Shown piece after piece: positions 46,259-57,230 of a stretch of 64,000 nucleotides of DNA. Numbering within the stretch: the stretch's first letter is position 1; the number at the start of each line of letters is the position of its first letter. Both the position numbers and the translations under genes were made by a program. Source of the DNA: Alisma plantago-aquatica (lineage: Eukaryota > Streptophyta > Magnoliopsida > Alismatales > Alismataceae); NCBI GenBank assembly GCA_963693085.1, contig OY856410.1, positions 566,714,406 to 566,778,405 on the forward strand. The letters run 5' to 3'. The notes below the pieces were generated by a model. That model saw nothing but the letters and a program-made list of their open reading frames with translations, was not told where the DNA came from and made no database searches.

Positions 46259-46949
46259 AAACTTAAAATGATTGATTGTTATCTTTTATTTAATAAATAC
46301 CACATTTTGAATACCACATGATCAGTTTAGGTCTTTCATAACACCCCACTTTTGATACATACAATCACTGAGAGAGAGCATTTTCCTTTTAAGGGGGGTG
46401 TCACATTGCAATACACATTTCAAATAAATAAATAAATCACCATAAATTGTCTTAAAAAGGTTCATAGATGGTCATAGGACATAGATGACTTCGTTATTAG
46501 GTCTAAGATATAACATCTAATCATGTAATAACTTAAACATAAAGTGAAACATTCTATATATTTGGATCATATACGGTAGATGGAACCCCACCATGATTCA
46601 CTTGAAAGTCTTCCAATCCTTGACTTTCTCTTATTTAGTACTTATTTGCTCCAATATTTGGGGACATCACATCCTCAACCATGCAAAGGGGGAAAAACAA
46701 CACATTAGTAAACGATATTGGCACTTTATAGAATAAGAAAAATAATTATACTTGACATTTAAAGAAAACTTGAATTGAAAAATAACTTAAGAACTCTTGA
46801 AAAAAATATCGACATAAATAAGATTTGAATAAGTATATTTTGCATCTCTTTGGGATTTTCTAACTTAAGAGCTAATAAATGGCATGAAAGCCCCTGATTG
46901 TCTATATTACCTCATAATTGGCATGAAAGCCTATAACTAGCATGAAAAC
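46259..46949. other. AT-rich sequence without a recognised gene
   Basis: No frame, RNA gene or terminal repeat is convincing here. GGGGTGTCACA near 46397-46411 could be an LTR end on the minus strand, but no partner was found. Confidence 0.5.
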
Positions 46950-46954
46950 CCATG

Positions 46955-47232
46955 TGTAATGTATGGCCCCACTGCCCAAGCTGTAGTAGAGTTTTAGGAA
47001 TGATGATTGGCTCCACATACCACCACTACCCTTAACTCAACACTTTATCCTCGTTCACTCACAAATTGGGATAAACTTCCCATCCTAGTACTACTCTTGG
47101 ATGAGCATGCTTAACCACATAGTTTTTTTAGTGATGGGCTCTCAAAAATGGAGGTTCGCATTGGTGATATGTGTAGTCCTATCATTCCTTTAAGATCATT
47201 TTAACCTAGGCCTCAAATCCTAGGACGTTACA
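46955..47232 (-). mobile_element. Cassandra-like TRIM solo LTR (278 bp)
   Basis: Read on the minus strand, the segment starts TGTAACGTCC and ends CATACATTACA. It is flanked by a perfect 5-bp duplication CCATG (46950-46954 and 47233-47237). Size, TGTAA...TTACA termini and a 5S-rRNA-like core match Cassandra, the terminal-repeat-in-miniature elements whose LTRs carry 5S sequence. No second LTR or PBS is adjacent, so it is a solo LTR left by LTR-LTR recombination. It lies in unclassified DNA between elements A and F. Confidence 0.85.
47060..47165 (-). ncRNA. 5S rRNA-like domain within the solo LTR (degenerate)
   Basis: The minus strand reads GGTTAAGCATGCTC, then AAGAGTAGTACTAGGATGGG. This matches plant 5S rRNA (AAGTTAAGCGTGCTTGG, GAGAGTAGTACTAGGATGGG) over the internal-control region. 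Upstream GAGCCCATCAC matches GGATCCCATCAG. After GGATGGG the sequence goes straight to AAGTTT, so about 12 bases of the usual C box (TGACCTCCTGGG) are missing. It is not a functional 5S gene. Pol III recruitment by the A-box-like part is possible but unproven. Confidence 0.85.
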
Positions 47233-47237
47233 CCATG

Positions 47238-49262
47238 ATTGGTTATAAAATCTCATAACGACCCCTTGAGGTCCATGTTTGTGAGAGCATATAAGACTTG
47301 ATCAAATGCCTTTAACATAATTCTTAATATGAACATTGGCACAATCTTGAACTTGAATCTTAACATGATAAGATTTCTCCCTCTTATAAACTTGAACTTT
47401 AAATTAATTAATCATTAATCGTAATCTCTAATCTTAGTGATAGTGGTAACCATGAGACATAAGATATAACAACCATCAAGCAATTGATACAATAAACATG
47501 ATTTAAAATATTGAACTTGAAACAATAATTTCTATTTTATACATAAAATTCTAATCAAACATGAATAACTGTGCACATCAACATACCCATTTGTCTAGAG
47601 TAAAGTAGATCCTAACTTAGTTTGTTGATCCTGAGTCAACTCCTAAGTTCCTAAAATTAATATACTTTACATCAGTTACCATTTTAGTTAAAATCTAGAC
47701 CCTAATTTGGGTCATTAGGAAAACATGTTATGTCATAATTGAATTAGGGTTTGAAAACCATAAAATCAATTTCCTTGTATTAATAAAATTCTGATGAGTA
47801 TTTTTGCATAATTTTATGACAAAGCATTGATTTATTACAAATTTTTTAATAATCAACCAATAAAAAACTTAGGGAAATCCCAAGTGTAAAAGAACTATAA
47901 TGTATTCAAGGGTCGAGCCCAAGCTTATGTGGGAAAAATAGATCCAGACACCTGGCCTAGTGTTTATCCTGTAGATTCAAGGTAAGTAGAAGTTAATATT
48001 TCACATATGCCCATACAGACGTGATAGAGCATTTAAAGTTGTGAGCATAAAATTGGAAATTGGCATCTTTATTTACTCGTCATCTTAGGAACGATGAAAA
48101 GTTGCATGAAGCATAGATGAAAACCCCAAATTTCAACTCCAAAACTCTCAAACATGTGCAGAGTGTGAGCAGTTGATCAATGATACATCTCCCTTAGCTT
48201 CAGTCAATCACAACAAGCACCAAGTTGGGTTGTTTTGTCTACATGAACTCTCTAGTGGAGATTTTTCCACTAGATCAATAGGAGGAGCAATATGGAATCA
48301 CTACAAGGTAAGATCACAAGGTAGGAACAATGTTAGAATCAATATGCCATCAAACGATAGGGGCAACTTGGTGAGAAGCATCAAAAAATCTAGAGGAAGG
48401 CTAGCATTGAATTGGAAACAACAAAGGGGGGAAAGGGGAACATGGCATGTAGCTAAAAAGAGGTAGAAATAAGGGTCATATAATCTTCACAGAGGCAAAA
48501 TAAATTGATCCATAGTCACGCTCAGCTCTGCAACAATCAAACTTTCCACGTTGACAAAATAACTATAAGGCAACATGAGGATCTTGTGGGTAATACGAGG
48601 GATTCATGGCAAGGTGAGGGTGTGGAAGAGATTCTGGGCATGTGCAAGCTTTTAGGGGTTTGATTATATAGGGGAGGTTCTTGGTATCATTAGGGGTTTG
48701 AGGGAGGCTAATATCCAAAGGGACAAATAGTCTCTTGTCATCTGGAGGAGTGTTGGGGGGAGGTGAATCCCTAGCAAAACAAGGTTTTAATTGGTTATAG
48801 AGATGTGAGGAAACTAGAAGGAAGAATATCCTAAGATGAAAAGGGAAGTAGAGAGAGATATTATGAAAAGAAGAAACATGATTTGTAGGGTCCCGCATAG
48901 AGGAAACCATGTAAAGTAGAATGTCTCTCCAATCATAGATGACTTTGAGAGTCAGATTCTGAACCGGACTTGAAAGCAAAAGTCATGTGACATATATATG
49001 TGTGTAACTGAAGAAAAAACTCAAAGATATAGGTTATATTAATCAATTGATGATATTCTTGATGAAATCTAATTAATAACTCTTCAAAGCCTTTACGGAT
49101 TAGTTTGGGGTGTCAAACAAAGTCAAAACAACTTCAACCTTGGGCCACAAGCTATATAGAGGGTCTAGAACCTTATTATCAAATTTGATTTAGGTTTTGA
49201 ATATATTTTTCCATAAACCCTATATAGGCTATCATATTTACTAATATGTATTAAAAGATAAG
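47238..49262. other. AT-rich sequence without a recognised gene
   Basis: Frames at 48173-48466 (+, 97 aa) and 48563-48979 (-, 138 aa) have no recognisable domain and no supporting signals, and are probably chance frames in decayed repeats. No tRNA or terminal repeats are seen. Confidence 0.5.
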
Positions 49263-50607
49263 TGTAACATACTAGATCTTAAACCCTACTCTAGAACGTT
49301 GACCTTTTAGACTTAGCCAAACAAGATTGAGGTTAGACCTAAAAGATGTTTAGTATAAAATAATGAGCTAATACATGTACAAATCACCCTAATGTAACCT
49401 AATGTTCTCACATTAGTCTTGGGCCAATAATAGACACATAAAATATGTCATATGAGATGGATAAAAGAACACATAAGAATTCATGTAAAATAATCATACC
49501 CAACTCTTTTGGTGGTAATATTGGTTATGGGACATAATTGGATGAATAATGGTGATAATAGTGAAATAATGTGTTAACCTAAATTATAATGACCAAAAAT
49601 ATTAATTGTAACTCATTAAAAAGGAATATTAAAAGTGGAATTTAAGTTAAGAATCACGTTCCTTGGGTACCAATTGCCTTGGGGGTCAAGTTTCATATCA
49701 TTCACATAATAATAATTGATTTAATTCAATTTGGAAGGATAAGATCTTAGTCTTCTCCAAAATATCGAATAAAATATTAAATGACTTTAAAAGTGGAAAA
49801 TAACTTTGGATTCATAATCTAAACATTAAAAATAGCCTTCGGGTGAATTTTCATATAATTTGGATAATCTTTAATATACATGTGAAGTTAGGAGAGAGAA
49901 AGTGTGTAGAACCTTCAAAATATTAAATAAATGTGGAAACAAGTTCAACATGTGAAATTAATGGCAAATTCATAACCAACGCAGTAAATATAGCTTTTGG
50001 GTGAAGTTTTGTCAAATTTGGAGAATCTTATAATCATTAATGCATGAGGAAAGAGAAAACATGAGTTGTTTAATTTAATACATCAAAAGTTTCTAAATTT
50101 GAAATCTAATGCCAAAATCAGATTCTATGTCTTAATTAGACTAGTTGCAAATTTCATATTAATTGGACCATGTTTGAACTCTCAATTTGATTTAGAAAGG
50201 AATGACATGATTATATACATCACTTTATTTAATGTCTCGATTTTTCTAAGTCAACATTATTTTCTCTATCACAGTTTCTTTTTTTTGGGATTACTAATTC
50301 TGCTTTTAACTCGGACCCTCGATTCCTGATCAGATGATGTACCCATCGTTCTCTTCCTTTTCCCCCTTTCCTTTTATGTTTGCAGTGCGAACCTCCGTTG
50401 CAACTCGAACCTCCGATCCCGATCCCTCTCCCTTCCTCCACCCCCCCCATTTCTTCTCCTCTACCTTCCCCTATCTGCGGCGAACACTTTCACCCTATTT
50501 AACTAGGGTTCTGAGGCCCCATCTTCTATTCACAACCCGACGCCCATGCTCCTCTATTTTTCCTATGTTCTCCACTTTGAACCCATCTCATCACCAGCAC
50601 AAGCCAT
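49263..50607 (+). repeat. Probable degenerate LTR (element G), left part
   Basis: It starts TGTAACATAC. It contains degenerate units like GGGTGAATTTTCATATAATT that resemble LTRs of long-LTR Gypsy elements. It ends in a CT-rich, GC-rich leader (50380-50580) after a TATTTAACTAGGG TATA-like site at about 50496. Element F is inserted at 50608, and similar GC-rich sequence continues at 63323. No partner LTR is in the window, so boundaries are tentative. Confidence 0.35.
49660..50160 (+). repeat. Degenerate internal repeats of about 170 bp
   Basis: Segments near 49830-49900 (ATTCATAATC...TAGCCTTCGGGTGAATTTTCA...TTTGGATAATC) and 49970-50060 (ATTCATAACC...TAGCTTTTGGGTGAAGTTTTG...TTTGGAGAATC) align, and weaker relatives occur on either side. 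Confidence 0.6.
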
Positions 50608-52180
50608 TGACACATGTATAACATGCATGTAATACGCAAGTGAATGTATCAAAGTAATAAGGCCCTATGAGACTCGATCAAACACAGGGAAGCATTTCTC
50701 GAGTAGACTACTACTAACTACAGATCAATTAGCTAAGATGGTGATGATTGTTTGAATCTAGTTGAATTATCAAATGAACACTAAAGTAAATGAATTAAGG
50801 GTTTAAGTAAATCAGAAAGAGAATGAATTCTTTAGGAGGTGGTTTCACCACAGATCCCACTAATAATCAATCCCACACACTAATATCTATTATCTCAATC
50901 CCTGGACAAAGAGCTTGTAGCCAAAATTACCTTCTTCCGTAGTGTATTTCACTACCCAATCTAATGCCAATCCCACTCCCGTAGTTATTGGTTTGATTAG
51001 TTAGGAGCTTTATACTTATACTCTGGGTTTATCCTCTCACATATGCCCCACTTTTCCCAAAGGGTGCAATGTACGAGTAATCCTATGCTTTCCAACCCTT
51101 AGTCCCTCTCCCGATATGACTAAGTGTCCATTAATCCATACATGGTGATCAAGCACAAAAGGAACATGAAACTTTCATAGAATTATATCCAGTAATAAAG
51201 AGATAACTTGATATTAATGCATAGAAATCAATTACAGTGTATATCCGGGCTACTCCCGGATCCTAAAGAATACATGTTTTTAGCCTTGCATGGTTTTCAC
51301 CACAACACACGTAGAAGGGAAGAAGAAAATTGTGGAAAACATAGTGGAAACTAAGGTAACCCCTTGATTTTTGCCTGTCTGGATGATCCCCTCTGTAGCA
51401 CGTGCATTCTGCTATTTTTCGGATGCAAAATCGTCCTTCGTAGGTGCTCAGATCTTCTTGGGTGAAGCGTTCAGTCCTCTCTTCTTCTCCTCTCTCTCTC
51501 TCTCTCTCCGGTAGTCATATGATCAAAACGATGGCTCCTCTTGGTCGGGTCGTTGTCCCCCTAAGTCATAGCAATCCCTTAGGGTCTAAAATTACATCCA
51601 CCATTAGATTAGAACAGATCTACGGTCGACTTGATTGGGTAGACTCGGTAGTACCGACTAGGTGCGTCGGTAGTACTAAGTCACTTAGGTTTAGTTGTGT
51701 GATCTCGATCCCGTCAGTACCATCAATTGGGACTCGATAGCATCGACTTTTCTCTGAACAGCCTCTCTGACGGCAACTCAGTAGCACAGAGTTGGAAACT
51801 CTGTAGCATCGAGTTTTCTTGATTCATGTTGGGCTTACTGATGCTATCTCGGAAGCACCAACTTTCTCTATCGGTAGCACTGAGATCTTGCTGGTTCTTG
51901 GGCACACCCCTGAGGGTAAGTCGATACCACCGACTCTTGCAAGGTTGGTAGCACCGAGCTATGTAGAACTACCTTGTACCTGAAATCACATAAAAGCATA
52001 ATAAGCACTTAGAATGCGTACAATACTAGCAAAAATGGTTGAAATCATATAATTTGATGTATTCAAGGAAATATAGGCTATCAATGACAATCTATGCATA
52101 ATAGGCCAAATAAAGGCCCAAACTACACATGAAAATAAGGAAAAATGAGCTTATAATAACGACTAAAAACACATGCATCA
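50608..52180 (-). repeat. 3' LTR of element F (left copy)
   Basis: In + orientation TGACACATG...ACATGCATCA. It pairs with 61764-63322. It includes a CT dinucleotide run at about 51485-51507 that is much shorter in the other copy (about 62636-62648), and several GGTAGTACCGA-type motifs (51640-51960). Confidence 0.93.
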
Positions 52181-52195
52181 AACTCCCCTAAGCTT
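52181..52195 (-). other. PPT of element F
   Basis: The minus strand reads AAGCTTAGGGGAGTT directly before the LTR start TGATGCATG. GAGGACGAGCAATATTT lies just upstream, as in many plant Gypsy elements. Confidence 0.85.
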
Positions 52196-53649
52196 AAATA
52201 TTGCTCGTCCTCGAGCAACACTCTCTCAAATATGTTTGATAAAAGTCAGCAAAAGGATAAAACACATACATTCTCTTCTTAAACAACTCCACCTAGCGAG
52301 CCCTAAACCGACCTTCACTAACCACTGAACCGATAACTGCTCTAAAATGACCAAAAACTTCCATAAGAAATGTCAACCCTCAAACAATGGCACTATCTAG
52401 GTAGCAGTTAACATCATAATTAATCAGGCATTCGCTTGGTGTATTGCATGATTCCCTACACTAAATTGCTATTTCCTAATTACTGACTAACTGGATGCGG
52501 ATCTCCATATAAGCATGTATGAGGAGATAAATCATTAGGGGTGGCCTGCCAATAAGAGCAATTATCAGTGAAAGATGGGTGGCCGCTAAAAACTCATGAG
52601 TACATTCAAGCCCTTTATGCATAAGAAGAATGAACTTATAAGGATGAAAAAGAATGTAATGCATGAATCCTAATGACTAAAATTGCTTTTTTATGAGATG
52701 ATGCATGTAGAAAGAGTTGAGAAATTTCTTTTCAACTCAGAAGGTTGCGCATGTGGATTTATACTCTTTCACATTAAAAAGATGCAGAACATAATACAAC
52801 TTTTTTTAACTTTATCATCATTTCTTCAGCAAGCCTCACTTTATGCCTCTTGCTTTATTTCAACTATTAAAATTGTTTCTTTTCTTCTATTGTTTTTTCC
52901 TACATTATTCTTCATAACCTTGAATTTGAAATCCACATGGAAAAGGAAATATGCATGCTATGGTGAAATGTATGCAACAATATGAATTGTGTTATGCAAG
53001 CTAATATGGTGTGCAATATAGTAAATGTCTACAAATGCAATTTGTTTTTCTTTTCAAATGCAAGCAAACTACCCAATATGTTCCTATTGTGCTATGCGAT
53101 GCAATCAAAGGAAATAGCTTGGAGTACTCAATAATTTATGAGGTGGTGAGTTAAAATGAATAGATGGAACAAATGGAATCACACAAGTAAGAGACAAAGT
53201 CTTTCGTCATAGTATGATGTGTTTCTCTTTAATGACATGTGTTCAAGGTGATCTAAAGGTTTCTTTCTCATATATTCATTTAAGATCTCATTATGGTTTG
53301 GTCAGTTTAGGCTCAACATCTTCATTATTCACATTCCCAAGTTAATTTAGACTTTCATGTATGTCCTAAGTCCTGATGCTGACTAATCCAAACACTTCCT
53401 CAAGTGGTGTTACAAAAGGATTTTGCCTTTTAAGCTTTTAAGGACATGACCTTCATTGCATTAAACACCATGGATAGTACAAAACATTTGAGACTGAAAC
53501 CATGCAATTACTACTCCACAATTATACTAGATAGATGTGGATCCTACACTTGCACAACTAAAAACAAAACAAACAACTAAAATGGCAAACAAAAATAAAG
53601 ATAAAGATAAAAACTAGGATAGAATGTTGTTCCAACACCCCCCTAACCT
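52196..53649 (-). other. Non-coding 3' region of F with second PPT-like site
   Basis: No coding domain is visible. At 53634-53656 the minus strand has ATTCAAGGTTAGGGGGGTGT preceded by GAGGACATAG, resembling the terminal PPT context 1.45 kb away. Element A has the same arrangement. Confidence 0.6.
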
Positions 53650-55208
53650 TGAATATGACTATGTCCTCATAGTCAATACTCTCACCCAAGAGGTGGAATA
53701 GCAACACCATGATTCATAATGGTGGAGATGGCATGTTTGGGTCATGGGGAGGAAACATCCCCTGGAAAGAAAGATCAGTAGGAGGCAACGACGGCGGCTG
53801 TGGGTACTCCCCGAAGTATCCTCAGTTCCAGTAGTTGACAAAAAAGGGTTGCTGGTACTGCTCCATCCTTTGCAAGAGTATATGAACATTCTCTTGGTTG
53901 GCCAAAAGAAGGCATTCATTCTCATAGATCGCCTGTTGGTTCTGGTACAGATGCCCTTATATATCTCGCACGCCGACTAAGGCCTCCTGGTGCTGCTGCT
54001 GGCCAGGCCTAATTCTGCTACAACATCCCATTCATGCCCTGCATGTTGTACGGGTCCTTCTCCTCCTAGGAAGGTGGTGGCATTGAGGAAGTCAAGGCAG
54101 CATATGTGCGGGCCCATTTGCATGGGACCGGTCGCCTACTCATCGGGATGGGAGGCTCCACCTCCTCAATGTCGTCATTTTCACCACTATGCTCCTTATC
54201 ATCGCCCTGAGCTGCTGCTTTGGGTGGATCTTCAGGTTCTCCCTCATTCATTGGACATCTGAGATGTTCCACCCCACGCATGTTGAAGACAAGGTCAAGT
54301 AGCCTCCTCTCCCAAAATATTCCACGGTGATTGCAATACATATAAAGAATATTGTGGTGGTACCTGAGAAGATGCACCTTTAGGAAATGTTGGAGGTCCA
54401 ACTTTGTATTATCCTCCAATGGCTTGAGGGTGGATAAATCAAGGCACATGTGAAGAGCCATGGGGGTGATTCGACCCACAAATAGGATCGGCGTCTTCCT
54501 TGTCACATTATGCCTCACCAAAAGCATATGGAGCAACATAAATGCTTCAAAATTAATTGTCTCTCCTTCTAGTAGTCGGTACAAAAAGTAGAGGTGTTGC
54601 CTCTGGACCTTCCCTTGTGCTTGCCCAGACCTGGAAAAGATGGTGTTGACACAGAGATGATGCATCATACGATCAAATGGATGCTCGATATCTGTCACAT
54701 AACCGATGTTCCAATTGATGTGAAATCCCACAGGCACCTCAGTCAGGTGCTCCCAGGCCCGGTCAGAATTGAAATTGGATGGCGCTGAGCGTTCTCAGAC
54801 ATGAGCCCAGTTGAAGATGTGATTGAATGTACACAGTGTGAGGGAGTAACTTTTGTTGAATAGGTGAAAGTTGACCTTTGCCTCCTACCATTCACCTCCT
54901 ATCTTCTATTCGGGGGTGACGAGGACGTCCAGTGATGCTAAGAACTCCAAGACCAAGTCTGGGTAGGTCTGCCAGTCACTGAAAAAGGGATTGCCTCCCT
55001 CTATTTCTTGCTATTGACATACCTATCTCATATACTCATTGAAACCCACCATCTCGATCAGCGTGCAATCACTATATCTGGTCAGGATGACTTCCCCTGT
55101 CTGCAACTCTTCATAGAGATGCCTTATCTCTATAGATGGATGTTGGATGTGAGTTGGTTGGGGGACCAACTCACCTTGTGGGGGAATAACACCTCTCCTA
55201 CGAGCCAT
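53650..55208 (-). pseudogene. Extra ORF in the env position, element F (Athila 3' ORF)
   Basis: An ATG at 55208 starts MARRRGVIPPQG and continues to a stop after about 61 codons. Downstream frames continue the same type of protein: FSDWQTYPDLVLEFLASL, then a 223-codon segment (54737-54066) with HFxW-type aromatic residues, then an acidic and proline-rich tail (EHSGENDDIEEVEPPIP). It resembles the plant retrotransposon ORF found downstream of integrase in Athila elements, annotated in plants as a putative plant transposon protein. No signal peptide or obvious transmembrane segment is seen, so an envelope role is not supported. There are multiple stops and frameshifts. Confidence 0.6.
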
Positions 55209-55364
55209 GTCATAGATGCGAGAAAGGGATTAGGAGAACAGAAGCTCGAGGAAGACCATCGGTGCCTGGTGTAATCCTACTCTGAAGTGTAGGAGGAATG
55301 GGAGTAGAAGGTGTAAAGAAAATGGCTCCACCACCCCTCCTTTTATAACTAATCATGACGGATT

Positions 55365-55870
55365 CGGTACCACCGACTTCTGAGTCGGTGGCATTGACTT
55401 GAATAGCCGATCTGAGGCTCGGTCGTATCGATGCTTATGATTGGCTGATGTACTTGGCACGGATCAACCTACGTCGATGGTACCGACGGCTCGTCGGTGG
55501 TACTGACATATGTCGTGGATCAGTGCCACCGACCGCTGGAATGAGTGTGTCATGGTAGTTGGATCTTGATTTGCCTGGATCGCTGATGTGGTCGTCGGTA
55601 GTACCGACATTCATGGTCGGTAGTACTGGGATTTTTGAACCATCAGTACTATCAAAAAATTGGACTCGGTATTCTGAACCTGGGTGTGTCCAGAAGTCAG
55701 TATCACTGACTGAAATCATCGGTGGTACTGAGTCCTTATCAGTGAACCTTCAAAAAATCTTTAGAGATTAGGTGGTACCGACATCGAGGGTCGGTAGCAC
55801 CGAGTTTTTGCTACTGCTCTGACCAAAATGCTGACCCCTTCTCGGTACCACTGGCTGATAGACTTGGTGG
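55365..55870. repeat. GGTACC/CGGTAGTACCGA motif cluster in F internal region
   Basis: At least ten near-palindromic motifs of the form TCGGT(A/G)(G/C)(T/C)ACCGA(C) occur in a spacer between integrase and the 3' ORF. The same motifs occur in both F LTRs (51640-51960 and 62780-63110). Confidence 0.75.
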
Positions 55871-55987
55871 TACCACCTTGTATTTTCTGCACACTCCACA
55901 AAATGAGTCAAGGTACCATTTCTACACAAATTTGAGTAAAGTGCCAACTAAAAATATAAAAATGAGCATAAAACAAAGAAAATAAAG

Positions 55988-56005
55988 GTTGGGTTTCCTC
56001 CCAAC
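55988..56005 (-). promoter_or_regulatory. Post-pol hairpin, element F
   Basis: On the minus strand GTTGGG-AGGAAA-CCCAAC forms a perfect 6-bp stem soon after the end of integrase coding. The equivalent in A is at 41740-41755. Confidence 0.5.
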
Positions 56006-56029
56006 AAGCGTCATTGTTTAACATCCTAG

Positions 56030-57230
56030 ACTAGACGGTGCGTAGAGCAAGAAATCTATGGAATGGTGCAAAGTTACACCTCCTCTATTTATGGCTCTAC
56101 TTGCCCTCCAAAATAGTGCTTAAGTCTTTAGCCGTTGACAAGGAACAACCTATTCCCATCTACAATGTTCACAACACCATGGGGAAGAACTTTGTCAATC
56201 ACAAATGGTCCACTCCACTTGGACCTCAGCTTGCCTGGATGCAATCTCAGCCTAGAATTAAAAGGGGGGACTTTCTGACCAGGGAGAAACACCCTATCTA
56301 GAATGTGTCTATCATGAATTATCTTTATCTTTCCTTATATATCATAGAGCTTTCATAATCATTCATCCTCATCTCATCTAATTCATTTTATTCCAAAAAC
56401 CTCTTCCTACCTGCTTCATCAATGTTGAAGTTTAGTTTCTTCATAGCCCATCTAGCTTTGTGTTCAAGCTCTACAGGTAAGTGGCATGCACGACCATAGA
56501 TCAGCCTAAAGGGTGTAGTTCCTATTGGAGATTTGTAAGTTGTTATATAACCCCAGACTGCATCATTTATCACATAACTCCAGTTCATCTTGTTGGTTGA
56601 GATAGTCCTTTCTAAGATTTGCTTAACTTCCATGTTTGACACCTCAACCTATCGTTGAGTATGTGGGTGATATGGAGTACCCACTTGGTGTTTCACCCCA
56701 TATTTGCTCAAAAGAGCTCCAAATTGCTTATTAGTGAAATGTGAGCCACCATTAGTAATGCTTAGGCAGGGAACACTAAACCTACAAAAGATGTAGTCCT
56801 TCACAAATTTGCACACTACTTGCACATCGTTGGTGCGGGTTGGAGTTGCTTCCACCCACTTAGACACATAATCAACTGTAAGTAAAATGCAAAGGTATGA
56901 ATTAGATGACACAAACGGTCCCATAAAATATATTCCCCAAAGATTAAAAACCTCGACCTCCTGAAACACATTTAAGGGCATCTCATATTGCTTGGAGATA
57001 GTACATGCACGCTGACATGCGTCACAATGATGAACATAGTTATGAGCATCCTTAAACAAAGTAGGCCAATAAAACCCACTTTCTAGGACTTTGGCAGCAG
57101 TCCTGGAACTAGCATGGTGACCACCTGTAGGTAGAGAGTGATAGTGTGATAAGATTCTCTCTACCTCACACTTGGGTACACACCTTCTTAACAGCCCATC
57201 CCTGTATTGTTTAAGAATAATTGGGTCATC
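56030..57230 (-). pseudogene. int: Integrase, element F
   Basis: The HHCC zinc-binding region (HYHSLPTGGHH...CDACQR) is at the start, then the catalytic core (57059-56649). Two of three catalytic acidic residues are changed: GIDF is GIYF (Asp to Tyr at 56930-56928) and the expected SDGG Asp is Asn in ITNGGSHF (56753-56751). The Glu in VEVSN (56645-56643) remains but follows a stop. The next frame (56642-56388) has TPFRLIYGRACHLPVELEHKA, typical of Athila. The C-terminal domain runs on to about 56060 (RLRLHPGKLRSKWSGPF) with another stop. An intact enzyme would insert element cDNA into chromosomes; this one cannot. No chromodomain is seen, as expected for Athila. Confidence 0.88.

Noticed and set aside
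46397..46411. GGGGTGTCACA as a minus-strand LTR end
   Set aside because: No partner terminus, PBS, PPT or target duplication was found.
48173..48466. 97-codon plus-strand frame
   Set aside because: No recognised motif and no neighbouring gene signal.
48563..48979. 138-codon minus-strand frame
   Set aside because: No domain, composition or context supports it, and it sits in decayed repeat-like DNA.
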